Shown: positions 54,950 through 63,600 of the stretch, in pieces
Position numbering within the stretch: position 1 is the stretch's first letter
Layout of the letters: each line of letters begins with the position of its first letter
The notes under the pieces: model-generated
Databases searched by the model: none
The model's input: the letters and a program-made list of their open reading frames with translations, nothing else
What the model was told of the DNA's origin: nothing
Program-made: the position numbers and the translations under genes
NCBI RefSeq assembly: GCF_963678635.1
Contig: NC_087070.1
Location: 52,428,750 to 52,492,749 of the forward strand
Direction: 5' to 3'
DNA: 64,000 nucleotides
Source of the DNA: Symsagittifera roscoffensis
Lineage: Eukaryota > Xenacoelomorpha > Acoela > Convolutidae

Positions 54950-56590
54950 GAAAAGCTTGCGAGAGGTGGGTGAATGCCTGCCTGGCATGTCTCCAGGTAA
55001 AAGACCCAAGGAAGATGAAGTTTCCCCTCAAGTCTGTCGAGAGCTCGGAGTTCAATGAAGTGGTGCAGATAGACCATCAAAAAATCTGCATGACAGAGTC
55101 GGGATATAACCAGATACTGGTTATAATAGATCACTTCACAAAGTTGGCGGAAGCGGTTCCGTGCCAGACAGCCTCGGCCGAAGAGACATGTGATCATCTG
55201 ATAACGCATTGGATATCGCGGTATGGTTGTCCAATGACTTTCCAGTCAGATAACGGTAAAGTTTTTGTGGGGGACTTGACAAAAGAATTGATGAAGAGAT
55301 CGCACATTGCTCAAGCACATTCGACAACCTACCATCCACAGACCAACGGGTTGGTAGAGAGACAAAACAGGACACTGGTCAACATGTTGAGGGTGTACTG
55401 CTCAAGATACATGACGGACTGGGATAAATACCTGCCACAGGTAGTAGGGGCCTACAACAGTACACAACACTCAACGACGGGCATCAGTCCCTTCATGATG
55501 TTGACGGGCAGGGAGAGAGCAATGCCTCTGACATTCTTTTACCCGGAATACGAAGGGAAAAGGACGTCACCTCAGGCATACGTGAAAGAAGCGATCAAAA
55601 GACAACAGGAGTTAAACGAGCTATGCAGGAGGAACACGGCGCAAGCGCAAATGAGGCAACGCAGAAAATATGACGAAAAAATATTACAAGCGAAGCCATA
55701 TGAAGTGGGCCAATACGTGTGGGTCTTCCAAAATGTCATACCGCCCAAGGGAACAAAGAAACTACTCAAGAAGTGGAGGGGACCATTCATGATAACGGAA
55801 GTTCATCAACAAGGACGGTTCTATCGCTTGAGTACTGGGCGAGCGGCACATTATGAAAATCTGAAGCCTCACGTCCCGTCCCCGGAGGATTGGTGCATAC
55901 CGAAGGACATGGAGGGTCTTGAGTACCTGGTGGTAGAGCCAGCGTGTGAAGTGAATGAAAAAGGCACCAGAGAGAAGAATGATGGTAATGAGAACTTGAG
56001 TTTAGACGACAATGAAAAGATAGAAGTGGAGTCTGAAGCAGGACCATTTGTAGAAGAAGACTGGAACGACCCGGAGCAAAATGAGGTGCCGAAGTGGGGG
56101 GAGCCAGATCGACCAATACCACCGGGGACCAGGACTGGCAATCGTAAACGGACCGGCATGAGGTACAACAGGTACGGGGACGACTTCTTGATCGATAAGA
56201 TACAGCCAGACAAATTGGGCGAGGAACTACTGAGTGCAGGCGAACTGGAAGCCGAAGAGGAATGGCAGGTCATTGACGATGGTGGACACTATCCGCAGGA
56301 AGACTACTCGACGCCAGAATTGGAGACGGATCTCGAACAGAGTGAGATAGAGAGGAGGGAGAACACGAACTTGAGGATACTAGAGTGGATGCGCGATGTC
56401 AAAGACGAGAGCCGCGAAGGACAAAGCATTCAACAAGTCGACGTATCATCGGCAAATTATATGAAGGCAGAAGACCCTCTTTTCGGATGGACGGCAACAG
56501 ATAGGCCACTGGAAATTCCTCCGGACAATTCAGACCCGACAACATCGACGGGGACGTCGATAAATATTTTTGTCCGGGGAGTGGGGGTAG
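54682..56590 (+). CDS. GypP integrase with GPY/F module
   Basis: Part of an 834-residue open frame (54682-57186) whose first 40 residues are out-of-frame noise. Zinc-binding N-domain FRSHDQMGHQG...CLACLQ. Core: VVQIDHQKICM (Asp 131), FQSDNGKVFVG (Asp 190) and NGLVERQNRTL (Glu 226), D-x58-D-x35-E. C-terminal GPY/F motif RGPFMITEVHQQGRFYRL, then SPEDWCIP and a long acidic linker up to FVRGVG. All catalytic residues are intact. Confidence 0.85.
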
Positions 56591-56600
56591 GACTTACCCA
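56566..56600 (+). promoter_or_regulatory. Internal PPT-like element (central PPT candidate), GypP
   Basis: TTTTTGTCCGGGGAGTGGGG followed by GTAGGACTTACCCACAC, near-identical to the GypM equivalent and similar to its 3' PPT. Confidence 0.4.
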
Positions 56601-57186
56601 CACCGAAAATTTGAAGATAAAGAAGCTCAAGAAAGTGAGAGAAACAGGCAAATTGGAACTGGAAGAAGAAGAGCCAGAGCCTACCATAGGTCGGAATTTC
56701 AAAAGGAAATTTGAAATACCCAATGAGTACTCGGAAAACATCATGATAACGGATAGCGACTTCATCCTGTCAAACAGGACTAGCGCGATCTGCATCACGG
56801 CGGACATGAGTTTCAAATCAAGATTGGAAGCTGACTTCAGAAGAGAGTACCAGAACGTGGAGTTTCTGTTCAGACAGAGACCAGGACTGGGAGGGATGGC
56901 AGCGCTTCCACCATCAGTAGCACAAGTCCCGGGCAAATATCTGTGCTTCCTAGTGACGAGGGTCAATGACAGGAACACAATTGATCCCGAACACGTGATG
57001 TTGGCACTAACAAGACTACGAGACTTCATGATTGAAAGAAGAATAACGGAGGTCTCAATGCCGGTGTATGACCCAAACAGGGGCAAACTGAGCTCGAGGG
57101 AATTGTACGCTATCCTACATGTAGTCTTTGCGGAAACTGAAATAATGGTGTATCTGCACAAAAAATACTACTTGAGCATCGCCTGA
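56591..57186 (+). CDS. GypP pol C-terminus: macro-like domain
   Basis: Last 155 or so residues of the integrase frame (about 680-834). Strand/helix order as in TARG1/ALC1-type macro domains: SDFILSNRTSAICITADMSF, ADFRREYQNVEFLFRQRPG, GGMAALPPSVAQVPGKYLCFLV, ALTRLRDFMIERRITEVSMP, VYDPNRGKLSSRELYAIL, VVFAETEIMVYLHKKYYLSI. The GAG-type loop is replaced by FKSRL and the catalytic GCGLD-type loop by DPNRG, so ADP-ribose hydrolysis is doubtful while binding or a structural role remains possible. It ends at a TGA that GypM shares. Confidence 0.7.
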
Positions 57187-57684
57187 GTTGGGGACACGGG
57201 GTCTCGAGTTGGGCGTGAGGGAGGAGTCTTGAGTTAGGTACTGGGGTGCGGCACAGGTAAAGGGATCTTAAGACGTGATTGGCATGACAATTGAATTTTA
57301 AAAAGAATTAACGGTGCTAAAACATAAAATGAATCTGCATGCTTTTAAGGAAATTCCAATTGAATTGTTTTAAGTAGAATGAAAATGATAAGATTTTAAC
57401 CATACTGGTGAAAAGGGGGGTCTCTAGGTTAGGAACATGACTTGTTAAGTTTTAATATGGTTTCTGTTTTCAGATCAAGTTTGAAAAACAAAGTTGAAAA
57501 TCCAACTATACTCAAGCGAGAAACAGAAAGAGAAATCTTAATTGAACTCGCGATAATCGACACCTACAGAAAGTGTTTGCAAGGGAACATTTTTAGAGAA
57601 TTCTTGAGTGGGGTAATACTTGAGTCGGTAAGGTAAATCTTGAGCTGGTTAATACATACTTGGATACAACCCGAAGTCACAAGA
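57187..57684 (+). other. Spacer between pol and ORF3 with splice-acceptor-like site
   Basis: 500 bp, AT-rich, with a PPT-like AAAAGGGGGG at 57413-57422 and TTTCTGTTTTCAG at 57461-57473. The open stretch 57442-57636 is in the ORF3 frame but separated from it by a stop, and it has no homologue in GypM, so I do not call it coding. Confidence 0.5.
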
Positions 57685-58134
57685 ATGGCAGACAGATTCT
57701 GGAAATCCATGCCCGCGGCCCTGAAGAAGCCTACTCTTGATGAGCTGTACAGACGCCTGAGGGACCTGGATTATACCCAGATAGACGAGAGAATGGCGGT
57801 AATGCTGAATGCCATCCTCCAGTTGGAAGACCAGGGTGAATGCAGGGAGTCTGCGACGGAGGCTGTCTTGATGATCGGCTACACCACCGAGGGTATATCA
57901 AACCAAGAACAGACCAGATGGGTGTCTTGGAATGTGGATGGAGGAGTAAGGGGCTTTGAATTGGCAAGGAATCCTGGCCTGAGTAACAATACCGAATATG
58001 GCGCAGGGGAATTCCCACTACCAACTAGGCCAACAGCAAGATCTACAGGCCAGAGCTCGAGTAAGGTGCTATCGATGACGCGAGCACAACAGACGACCGA
58101 GGCATACCCGGATCTTGGTGTTCTAAAGAAATAG
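57685..58134 (+). CDS. GypP ORF3, conserved N-terminal domain
   Basis: Start chosen at ATG 57685 (MADRFWKSMPAALKK), because homology to the GypM protein starts just after. About 110 residues are conserved (LYRRLRDLDY, MAVMLNAILQLED, TEAVLMIGYT, ELARNPGLS, GEFPLPTRP). The TAG at 58132-58134 (after LGVLKK) is a lesion: the same frame continues at once into a coiled coil. Unknown function. It could be an accessory or structural protein, and nothing in it resembles a signal peptide. Confidence 0.65.
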   Translation: MADRFWKSMPAALKKPTLDELYRRLRDLDYTQIDERMAVMLNAILQLEDQGECRESATEAVLMIGYTTEGISNQEQTRWVSWNVDGGVRGFELARNPGLSNNTEYGAGEFPLPTRPTARSTGQSSSKVLSMTRAQQTTEAYPDLGVLKK

Positions 58135-59982
58135 CTCGAGAAGACGCAGAAGGAAAGGAATAAGGCGAACCTCGATCGGGATCAGGCAAAGCTGGATCGG
58201 GAGAAGGTTCAGCTGGAAAGGGACCAGGCGGTCAACGAGCGAGATCAGACTCTGAGGTTGCTTGAGATGCTAAAGGCTGAACATCAGCAGGAGCTAAGGG
58301 TGCGGGAGAATGCCGCAAATTGTGAACAACTGAAGTCGGAGTTGGAGAGAATAGAACAACGACAACGCGAACTTGACGCACAGAAGGGAGCCAGGCCGAA
58401 GGAGCGAGTGGTTACCAGCTCGAGACCAGAGTCACGCATGGAGTTGGATGAAGTCCCCAGAGCAAGAGCACGGTTCAACCTTGACCGCGAGGCCCGAGAA
58501 CACATGAGTGAAGGGTTGGAAGTCTGGATACCGAATGACGCAACGTCTTCCTTGCGTAGCCTAGAGACGCAACCCGTACGCCCACTGATGGATGTGGTGC
58601 TGCCGGGATATACCCCAACCTCAACCTCGAGTGACAGTCAGGTGAGCGGCGGCTCATCGCGTCTGAAAGAGCTGGGCGAGAAATTACGGCAGAAAAGTCG
58701 TGAAAGTTCGGCAAGACCAGAGCTTCCCCCAACTTGGAGGGAACAGCCGGTCAGGAGCGTCGTGATCTCGAGTTATAAGAAAAATACAGAGAAGAGGTAC
58801 CACAGGCACAATCGGCTGGATTGGAGTGCGGAACAGAAAGCCAGGAGGGACTGCTTTCATGATGCAGCCTGGGTGGAGTATCTTGCGCCACCCCGTGTGC
58901 CAGAAGGTGCGGTCCACCTGATCATAGGGGATAGCCTGGTGCGGGTGTTGACCCGGATCCAGTCGCACTGGCAGACAGGAATCTTGAGTTTCGCTGGAGC
59001 GGCCACGCCACAGATGTTGGCGACGCTTGAGATGCTAGGGATGACTAAAGTGTACACGGTGACCCTGATGATCGGGACTAACGATGTATCAAGGGGAGAA
59101 GCGAGGAAAATAACGAGGCTGCACGACAAGATGAGCTGCCTTCTTGAGGAGCTGAGGATCCAGATGGACCCCATCCTGTTGACGGTATGTACTGTCCCCT
59201 ACAACATGATGTTTGATCAGCACGCCTTGGAGATGAACGAGAAGGTGCGGAACCTAAACAAGGTGATCCGAGATATCCACCGGAAAAGTGTGCTCCCTGT
59301 CAGACTGTTGGACGTGGCGGAGCGCATGGAGAAAAAGGGATTCCCTGAAGACACCTCCAATGATGGAATCCATTTCGATAGACCAAGGGGAGCGGAGTGG
59401 CTGAACGACGTCTTCCAAGAACACATAAACACGCTAGAGGCGGATCTGCTAGAGACAGCCCAATTCACATTAGGACCACCTCCGAACCCACCATTCCTTG
59501 CCTCAAGGGCCTTGTCTGGTCGCTTGGGACCGAGAGTTGACACTAGAGACAGTTCAAGGAGCAACCAGACCAGATTGCAGAGTGCCACGCCAATGGAATC
59601 TGAGGAGGTGACGTCATCAACACCTCCAGGCTCGGCGATATCCTCAGTGGTAGTGGCAGAGAGCAAGCGGGAAAAGAGGTCTATGGAGACCGCTCGCTTG
59701 AGATATCCTGAGAAGGTGAAAGGGCTGGACCTAGAGGGTTTGGAATGCAGGCGAGAATTGGCGGAGACCCTGGGGATTGAACGAGTGTCGCACGAGGATT
59801 TAAACAGACATCATTGCGTGGACTGGTTGAAAGCTCATGAGGCGCACTTCTCGAGAACGAAATTGATGGAGACTGCGGATCTGACCGGAATTCCCACAAA
59901 AGCGATCATGGGACCCATTAACTACAGACCTCTCAAGCTGTTGGGGAGTCCTGGACTCATAGCAGAACCCACCAAACACTGA
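58135..59982 (+). CDS. GypP ORF3, coiled coil plus SGNH/GDSL hydrolase
   Basis: In frame with the preceding part. A heptad-rich coil spans 58135-58400 (DRDQAKLDREKVQLERDQ), then a disordered Arg/Ser linker. The SGNH domain lies at about 58910-59450: block I IIGDSLVR (Ser codon 58933), block II AGAATP (Gly 58996), block III IGTNDV (Asn 59080), block V DGIHFD (Asp 59362, His 59371). All catalytic blocks are present, as in active esterases/lipases of this superfamily. The nominal internal frame start 58258 is not biological. A TGA at 59980 interrupts the frame, which again continues. Confidence 0.75.
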   Translation, partial: LEKTQKERNKANLDRDQAKLDREKVQLERDQAVNERDQTLRLLEMLKAEHQQELRVRENAANCEQLKSELERIEQRQRELDAQKGARPKERVVTSSRPESRMELDEVPRARARFNLDREAREHMSEGLEVWIPNDATSSLRSLETQPVRPLMDVVLPGYTPTSTSSDSQVSGGSSRLKELGEKLRQKSRESSARPELPPTWREQPVRSVVISSYKKNTEKRYHRHNRLDWSAEQKARRDCFHDAAWVEYLAPPRVPEGAVHLIIGDSLVRVLTRIQSHWQTGILSFAGAATPQMLATLEMLGMTKVYTVTLMIGTNDVSRGEARKITRLHDKMSCLLEELRIQMDPILLTVCTVPYNMMFDQHALEMNEKVRNLNKVIRDIHRKSVLPVRLLDVAERMEKKGFPEDTSNDGIHFDRPRGAEWLNDVFQEHINTLEADLLETAQFTLGPPPNPPFLASRALSGRLGPRVDTRDSSRSNQTRLQSATPMESEEVTSSTPPGSAISSVVVAESKREKRSMETARLRYPEKVKGLDLEGLECRRELAETLGIERVSHEDLNRHHCVDWLKAHEAHFSRTKLMETADLTGIPTKAIMGPINYRPLKLLGSPGLIAEPTKH

Positions 59983-62292
59983 ACGAGCATCGCCAGGATC
60001 AGATTGGCGATCCCGGCACAGTTGAAGGTGGTGGACAAGCTACTCAATCCGGGGGGAATGGAATTGCCAGATGCCGCTTACGAAGGCTCGAAATTTGCGG
60101 AAGATCCCAGGTACGGGAAGCCCTGTGGGAGCACCCAGCTGGCCAAAACCCTGGCAGTTTATGATAGAGCAGATCCAGCTGATGCGAGAGTAGTCATTGT
60201 GGCGGGATCGGACTTCGAAGGAACGTCTCCTAAGTTGTTCTGGCCGGAGATTCTGATATACTCCTTGCCAGGAGCTGAATTAAACCAGATGTTAACTCTG
60301 GTGGTGGCAATAAAGTCGGAGATGCCCTGTGAGCCTGAGCTGCTGTTGTTTGCAGGAATGAATGATCACCTGCACGCGATGGGACTTCTTGAGCAGCTGA
60401 AGGGCAATGAAATTCCGACATCGAGGAAGATATGGGAAGCCATTCAGGCGTTGTTTGCAGCGATGAATGAAGTGCAAGAGAATGTTGTCTCGAGATTTGG
60501 ATCCAAGACGAAGGTGGTGTTCACCACATCCCCTGGATACGCGAATATGCCACCCGCCCTACAATTCGTGTACGCGGTCTTGATTCTAATAGCAGAGGGG
60601 AGCGAATGGCGGATTCTAATGGCAGCCCCCAATCGGGAGTTGGAGCCATCCAACCTGAGGCTTCGCAAGTCAGAATTGGCGGCGGCATGGGCGGACATAT
60701 CTCATGCACTGAGGGGCTTTTATGGACTAGCCGACATCCTGATCGTATTGGACGAGGTGCTCTTGCTAGAGATATCGAACTTTACCAGGCAACTTAAGTT
60801 CAGCCCAGTCATCGGGGACGATCACCCGGCGATAAGCCAATTGACGGCCAGCTTGTGGTTTCGGAGCATGGAAGTGAAGATCACAAATTCCACCAGCAAG
60901 TCTAGAGGTCCGAGTAACGAGAGAAGAAATGTGGCCGAGACGGAAAAGCAATTAGAGTCAATGAAATATCGCTTGACGCAAGAGAATGGCTGGTGGCCAT
61001 TTTTGACACCAAGGCTGGAGAACGCCACGAATAAGACGAGGGAGGAAGCACCACCCCTCGTGAAACAAGTCTGGAGTTTTCTGGAGAAACAACTGGAGCT
61101 GGCCGAAGTAAGAGACATGACGGTGGCTAGATTTGTCTCGGCCGCCAACGAAGTGACGATTGGAGGGTTCTGGAGAGAGCACGCCAAGGGTGAGCTGAGG
61201 ACTAGGAGGGATCATGAGATTCTCAAGTTCTTGAGTCCTTGCTGGGAGAAGCAATTCATGGCAGGAATGTTCGGCACCACGGCGACTATCTTTGGAGCCT
61301 TCGTGCAGGAGATACTGGGCATGCCCATCAGCCTGCTCTTGGCTTTGTATCTAGTCTACCCCAGATACTTGTTCAACATGGGCCCAGCATACATGTTTAG
61401 TCGAGGAGTAGAAACACTTCGAGTTGATGGGTTTCTGGCACTATTACTCTTGACCCATGGGGAATTGGTGTCGTTTCATCGATTGATGGAATATGGAGAG
61501 CCTCTGTCTATGGGGAGAGTCCACTCGAGCATTGAAACCTACTCCTACAAGTGTGCCGCAGGGTTGAAGACGTTGTTAGTGCAATACCTCATGATGCAGA
61601 ATCGGCACATGACGGGTGAAGATGAGAATCCAACCTCGAGAGAAGAATGGAAGAAGATGAATAGAGGAATGCCTCTGTTGACGGACCTATGCCTGGCAAT
61701 GAGGTCGGACCCCATGGGGATAATCCGGGGTCTAGAGGAGGTGGTGACCTGCATTTATGGTCCAGCAGTGACGTACGCATTCCCAGATCCCCTGGTGACA
61801 ACGTATCGTCACTCTGTGACGCACTTGAGTCTTATCAGCATACTGGATGGGACGGCGCTCAATTGGTGTCAGCAGGAGGTGCTCAGAGCGCGAATGAGCA
61901 ACACGGTACTCTTTGGAAAAGTGAAAGATGCCGAGCTGATAGAGTACAACTTCAGGGGGCAAATGCAATGTAGAATGGGAGGCAAGCGAGAGGGCCCCAT
62001 CGAAACGTATCCCAAGTTTTGGAACTTGAACCCATTGACGGCAGACGGGCGAGAGATCTTGAGGATTCCTGCTTGGAAGGAATGCTTTGCACTAGTCAAG
62101 AGGGAGCTGGAGGCCATAATGGAGAAAGAAATCCTTCCAGCCGCCATGCCTGAGTTCCCGATAGTCAGGGGGATGACCTTGGGAATGAACAGTCCCTTGG
62201 TAGTTCCCTCCATAATGGCGAGGATGACGACGGAGGAAATGCAGAAGTATTTCACTGATGGCTGGAGCCGCGTAGCAGATGGAGCCGGGTAG
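59983..62292 (+). CDS. GypP ORF3, degenerate second SGNH-like domain and C-terminal region
   Basis: Same frame after the TGA. The first 290 residues mirror the preceding SGNH domain: VVIVAGSDFEG (60190-60220, GSD instead of GDS), LLFAGMNDHLHAM (GxND block, Asn at 60361) and VIGDDHPAISQL (60808-60840, in place of DxxH). The catalytic Ser context and His spacing are altered, so it is probably a non-catalytic duplicate. The remaining 470 residues are helical, with a hydrophobic stretch LGMPISLLLALYLVYPRYLF (about 61312-61371) and FLALLLLTHGELV. No known family. It ends at TAG 62290, just after a frame shift takes over. Confidence 0.6.
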   Translation, partial: TSIARIRLAIPAQLKVVDKLLNPGGMELPDAAYEGSKFAEDPRYGKPCGSTQLAKTLAVYDRADPADARVVIVAGSDFEGTSPKLFWPEILIYSLPGAELNQMLTLVVAIKSEMPCEPELLLFAGMNDHLHAMGLLEQLKGNEIPTSRKIWEAIQALFAAMNEVQENVVSRFGSKTKVVFTTSPGYANMPPALQFVYAVLILIAEGSEWRILMAAPNRELEPSNLRLRKSELAAAWADISHALRGFYGLADILIVLDEVLLLEISNFTRQLKFSPVIGDDHPAISQLTASLWFRSMEVKITNSTSKSRGPSNERRNVAETEKQLESMKYRLTQENGWWPFLTPRLENATNKTREEAPPLVKQVWSFLEKQLELAEVRDMTVARFVSAANEVTIGGFWREHAKGELRTRRDHEILKFLSPCWEKQFMAGMFGTTATIFGAFVQEILGMPISLLLALYLVYPRYLFNMGPAYMFSRGVETLRVDGFLALLLLTHGELVSFHRLMEYGEPLSMGRVHSSIETYSYKCAAGLKTLLVQYLMMQNRHMTGEDENPTSREEWKKMNRGMPLLTDLCLAMRSDPMGIIRGLEEVVTCIYGPAVTYAFPDPLVTTYRHSVTHLSLISILDGTALNWCQQEVLRARMSNTVLFGKVKDAELIEYNFRGQMQCRMGGKREGPIETYPKFWNLNPLTADGREILRIPAWKECFALVKRELEAIMEKEILPAAMPEFPIVRGMTLGMNSPLVVPSIMARMTTEEMQKYFTDGWSRVADGAG

Positions 62293-62754
62293 CAGTCTGG
62301 ATTCTACGTGTGGGAGTGGAGAGCACACCTGCGATGGACGATTATGTGTCAGGATATTGTCCTTTCAAAAAGAAGATCTGGTTACTTGGTTTGAAGACAT
62401 CACAGAAAGGGAGAAAAGTGAAGTGCAAATAGTTGCAGAGTGTTACGCGAGAACTACGGTGAATATAGCGACAGCTCTCGGGTTCTTCTCGAGAATGTGT
62501 AGTCTGCAGTCACTGGAGAGGCTAGAGTCTGAACACCATTTAGTGACGGCGTTGAGCGTGGAATCATGGCCGGGAGTGTTGCAGGTGACTCAAAAACATA
62601 TCCGGAGCTGGAAGGTTGGTCTCGAGGCGGAAATGGGGTTTCCCATGAGCGAAGCTTATGGCCTGCCATTGAACGCAAAATCCCTGATAGGATCGATGAT
62701 GGCCAATTTGTGCGGAAGCCACTACCCACTGCACATGGCAAGTGACGAGTGGCA
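62279..62754 (+). pseudogene. GypP ORF3 tail in shifted frame, cut by LTR
   Basis: Open frame, +1 relative to the previous part, encoding a helical sequence (DLVTWFEDITEREKSEV, VNIATALGFF, ESWPGVLQVTQKHI). It runs directly into the 3' LTR at 62755, so the genuine C-terminus, the 3' UTR and the PPT are deleted. Residues read from 62755 to 62827 are LTR sequence, not protein. Confidence 0.5.
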
Positions 62755-63510
62755 AGTGACAATCGCGGGAAAGTTGCAAGAAAAATCGGTAGGAAATTGC
62801 TATTCGCAATTTCCGACACAGCAATAACCTAGAGTAGAGCTGTCCCATTCGAAACAGAGACAAGTGTATTCCCACGAACTGGATTTTTGTGACTTGACTG
62901 GAGTATTATTCTAAACTGGACTAGAGTGAACCTTCGGTGGAAAAGTGGACAGCTTGAGTGTCCCAATGGTTCACGAGAAATTATAGTCTAGAGTACAAAC
63001 TTATTCTTGTTGTTGAAACTAGCAAACATTAAACTCATTTAGTTACACTATTTAATTCTTGAGTTGCTCACCGACTTAATTACTCCCAATTCTTGAGCGT
63101 GCTGCAATCTGAGTACCAATTTAAATTTCTAGAGTGTGTTTTATAATTGTTATGTTGAGGTAAGGCGAGTTTTAGGTTGATCCATCTGAAATGGATCAAA
63201 GTTCCACTGTCTAATAAAAAGTAACTTAACGGATTGTTCCGACCCGGTTTTTAACGGCGTTCATGTATTTTGGGTCTCTAGAGACCTGAGTATGGGGACG
63301 TTATTATTTCTAGAGTGGGGGGGGGGGATATTTTGGTAGTAGCCTTTAAGCTGTAACGGGTCGTGGTCTCATGTCACAGACGAACCGAATTGGCTCCGAC
63401 TGATTTGAGGTAGAAAAACACAAGAGATAGTGTCCCTGACTCTTGAGCCAATGGTTATAGGGCCTATTTTTCTTAAGCCTCATGTGTGACTGCAGTAGAC
63501 GAATGTTACA
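62755..63510 (+). repeat. GypP 3' LTR, 5'-truncated (756 bp)
   Basis: Pairs with 45101-45856 at equal length. The first 160 bp of the LTR (44941-45100) are absent. The break lies at AGTGAC, a sequence repeated just upstream (62741-62746), suggesting a microhomology-mediated deletion. AATAAA (63213-63218) and the hairpin are retained. Confidence 0.9.
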
Positions 63511-63552
63511 ATGCTGAATCTGCATTTTGGTCCATTCTGGTCGAATGTCACA
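63511..63552 (-). repeat. Remainder of GypM 5' LTR
   Basis: ATG target duplication followed by 39 bp identical to 25474-25512, ending GAATGTCACA. It closes GypM on the right. Confidence 0.9.
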
Positions 63553-63600
63553 GTCTGCACGTGGCAACTCACTTGCGATTATAACAGATGCAAAAATTTT
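63553..63600 (+). pseudogene. LINE-2 ORF2 C-terminus resumed
   Basis: GTC target duplication, then codons for CTWQLTCDYNRCKNF, matching the Cys cluster at the end of LINE-1 ORF2 (17595-17640). Shows that the whole of 24596-63552 was inserted into LINE-2. Confidence 0.75.

Larger units (their letters stand above)
44941..63510 (+). mobile_element. GypP: giant plus-strand Ty3-like element with macro and SGNH domains
   Basis: An 18.6-kb LTR element inserted in the 5' LTR of GypM. Order: 5' LTR, PBS, 2.6-kb leader with minisatellites, gag, PR, RT-RNase H, spacer, integrase, GPY/F, macro-like domain, TGA, ORF3 (unknown domain, coiled coil, SGNH hydrolase, degenerate SGNH, C-terminal region), truncated 3' LTR. 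Target duplication ATG. Broken by frameshifts near 48612, 50220, 52505, 54810 and 62280 and by stops at 53879, 58132 and 59980. Confidence 0.85.

Noticed and set aside
56457-57161. 234-codon minus-strand open frame opposite the macro-like domain
   Set aside because: Antisense shadow of the GC-richer pol gene; the plus frame has clear domain homology.
57442-57636. Small gene between pol and ORF3
   Set aside because: AT-rich, no homologue in GypM, and overlaps the putative splice acceptor; best read as untranslated spacer.
58132-59982. In-frame TAG and TGA in ORF3 as programmed readthrough sites
   Set aside because: The stops have no readthrough-type context (TAG-CTC, TGA-ACG), no counterpart in GypM, and the element has many other random lesions.
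60004-62292. Envelope glycoprotein in ORF3
   Set aside because: No signal peptide, no Cys-rich ectodomain, no C-terminal anchor; the visible domains are cytosolic-type folds.
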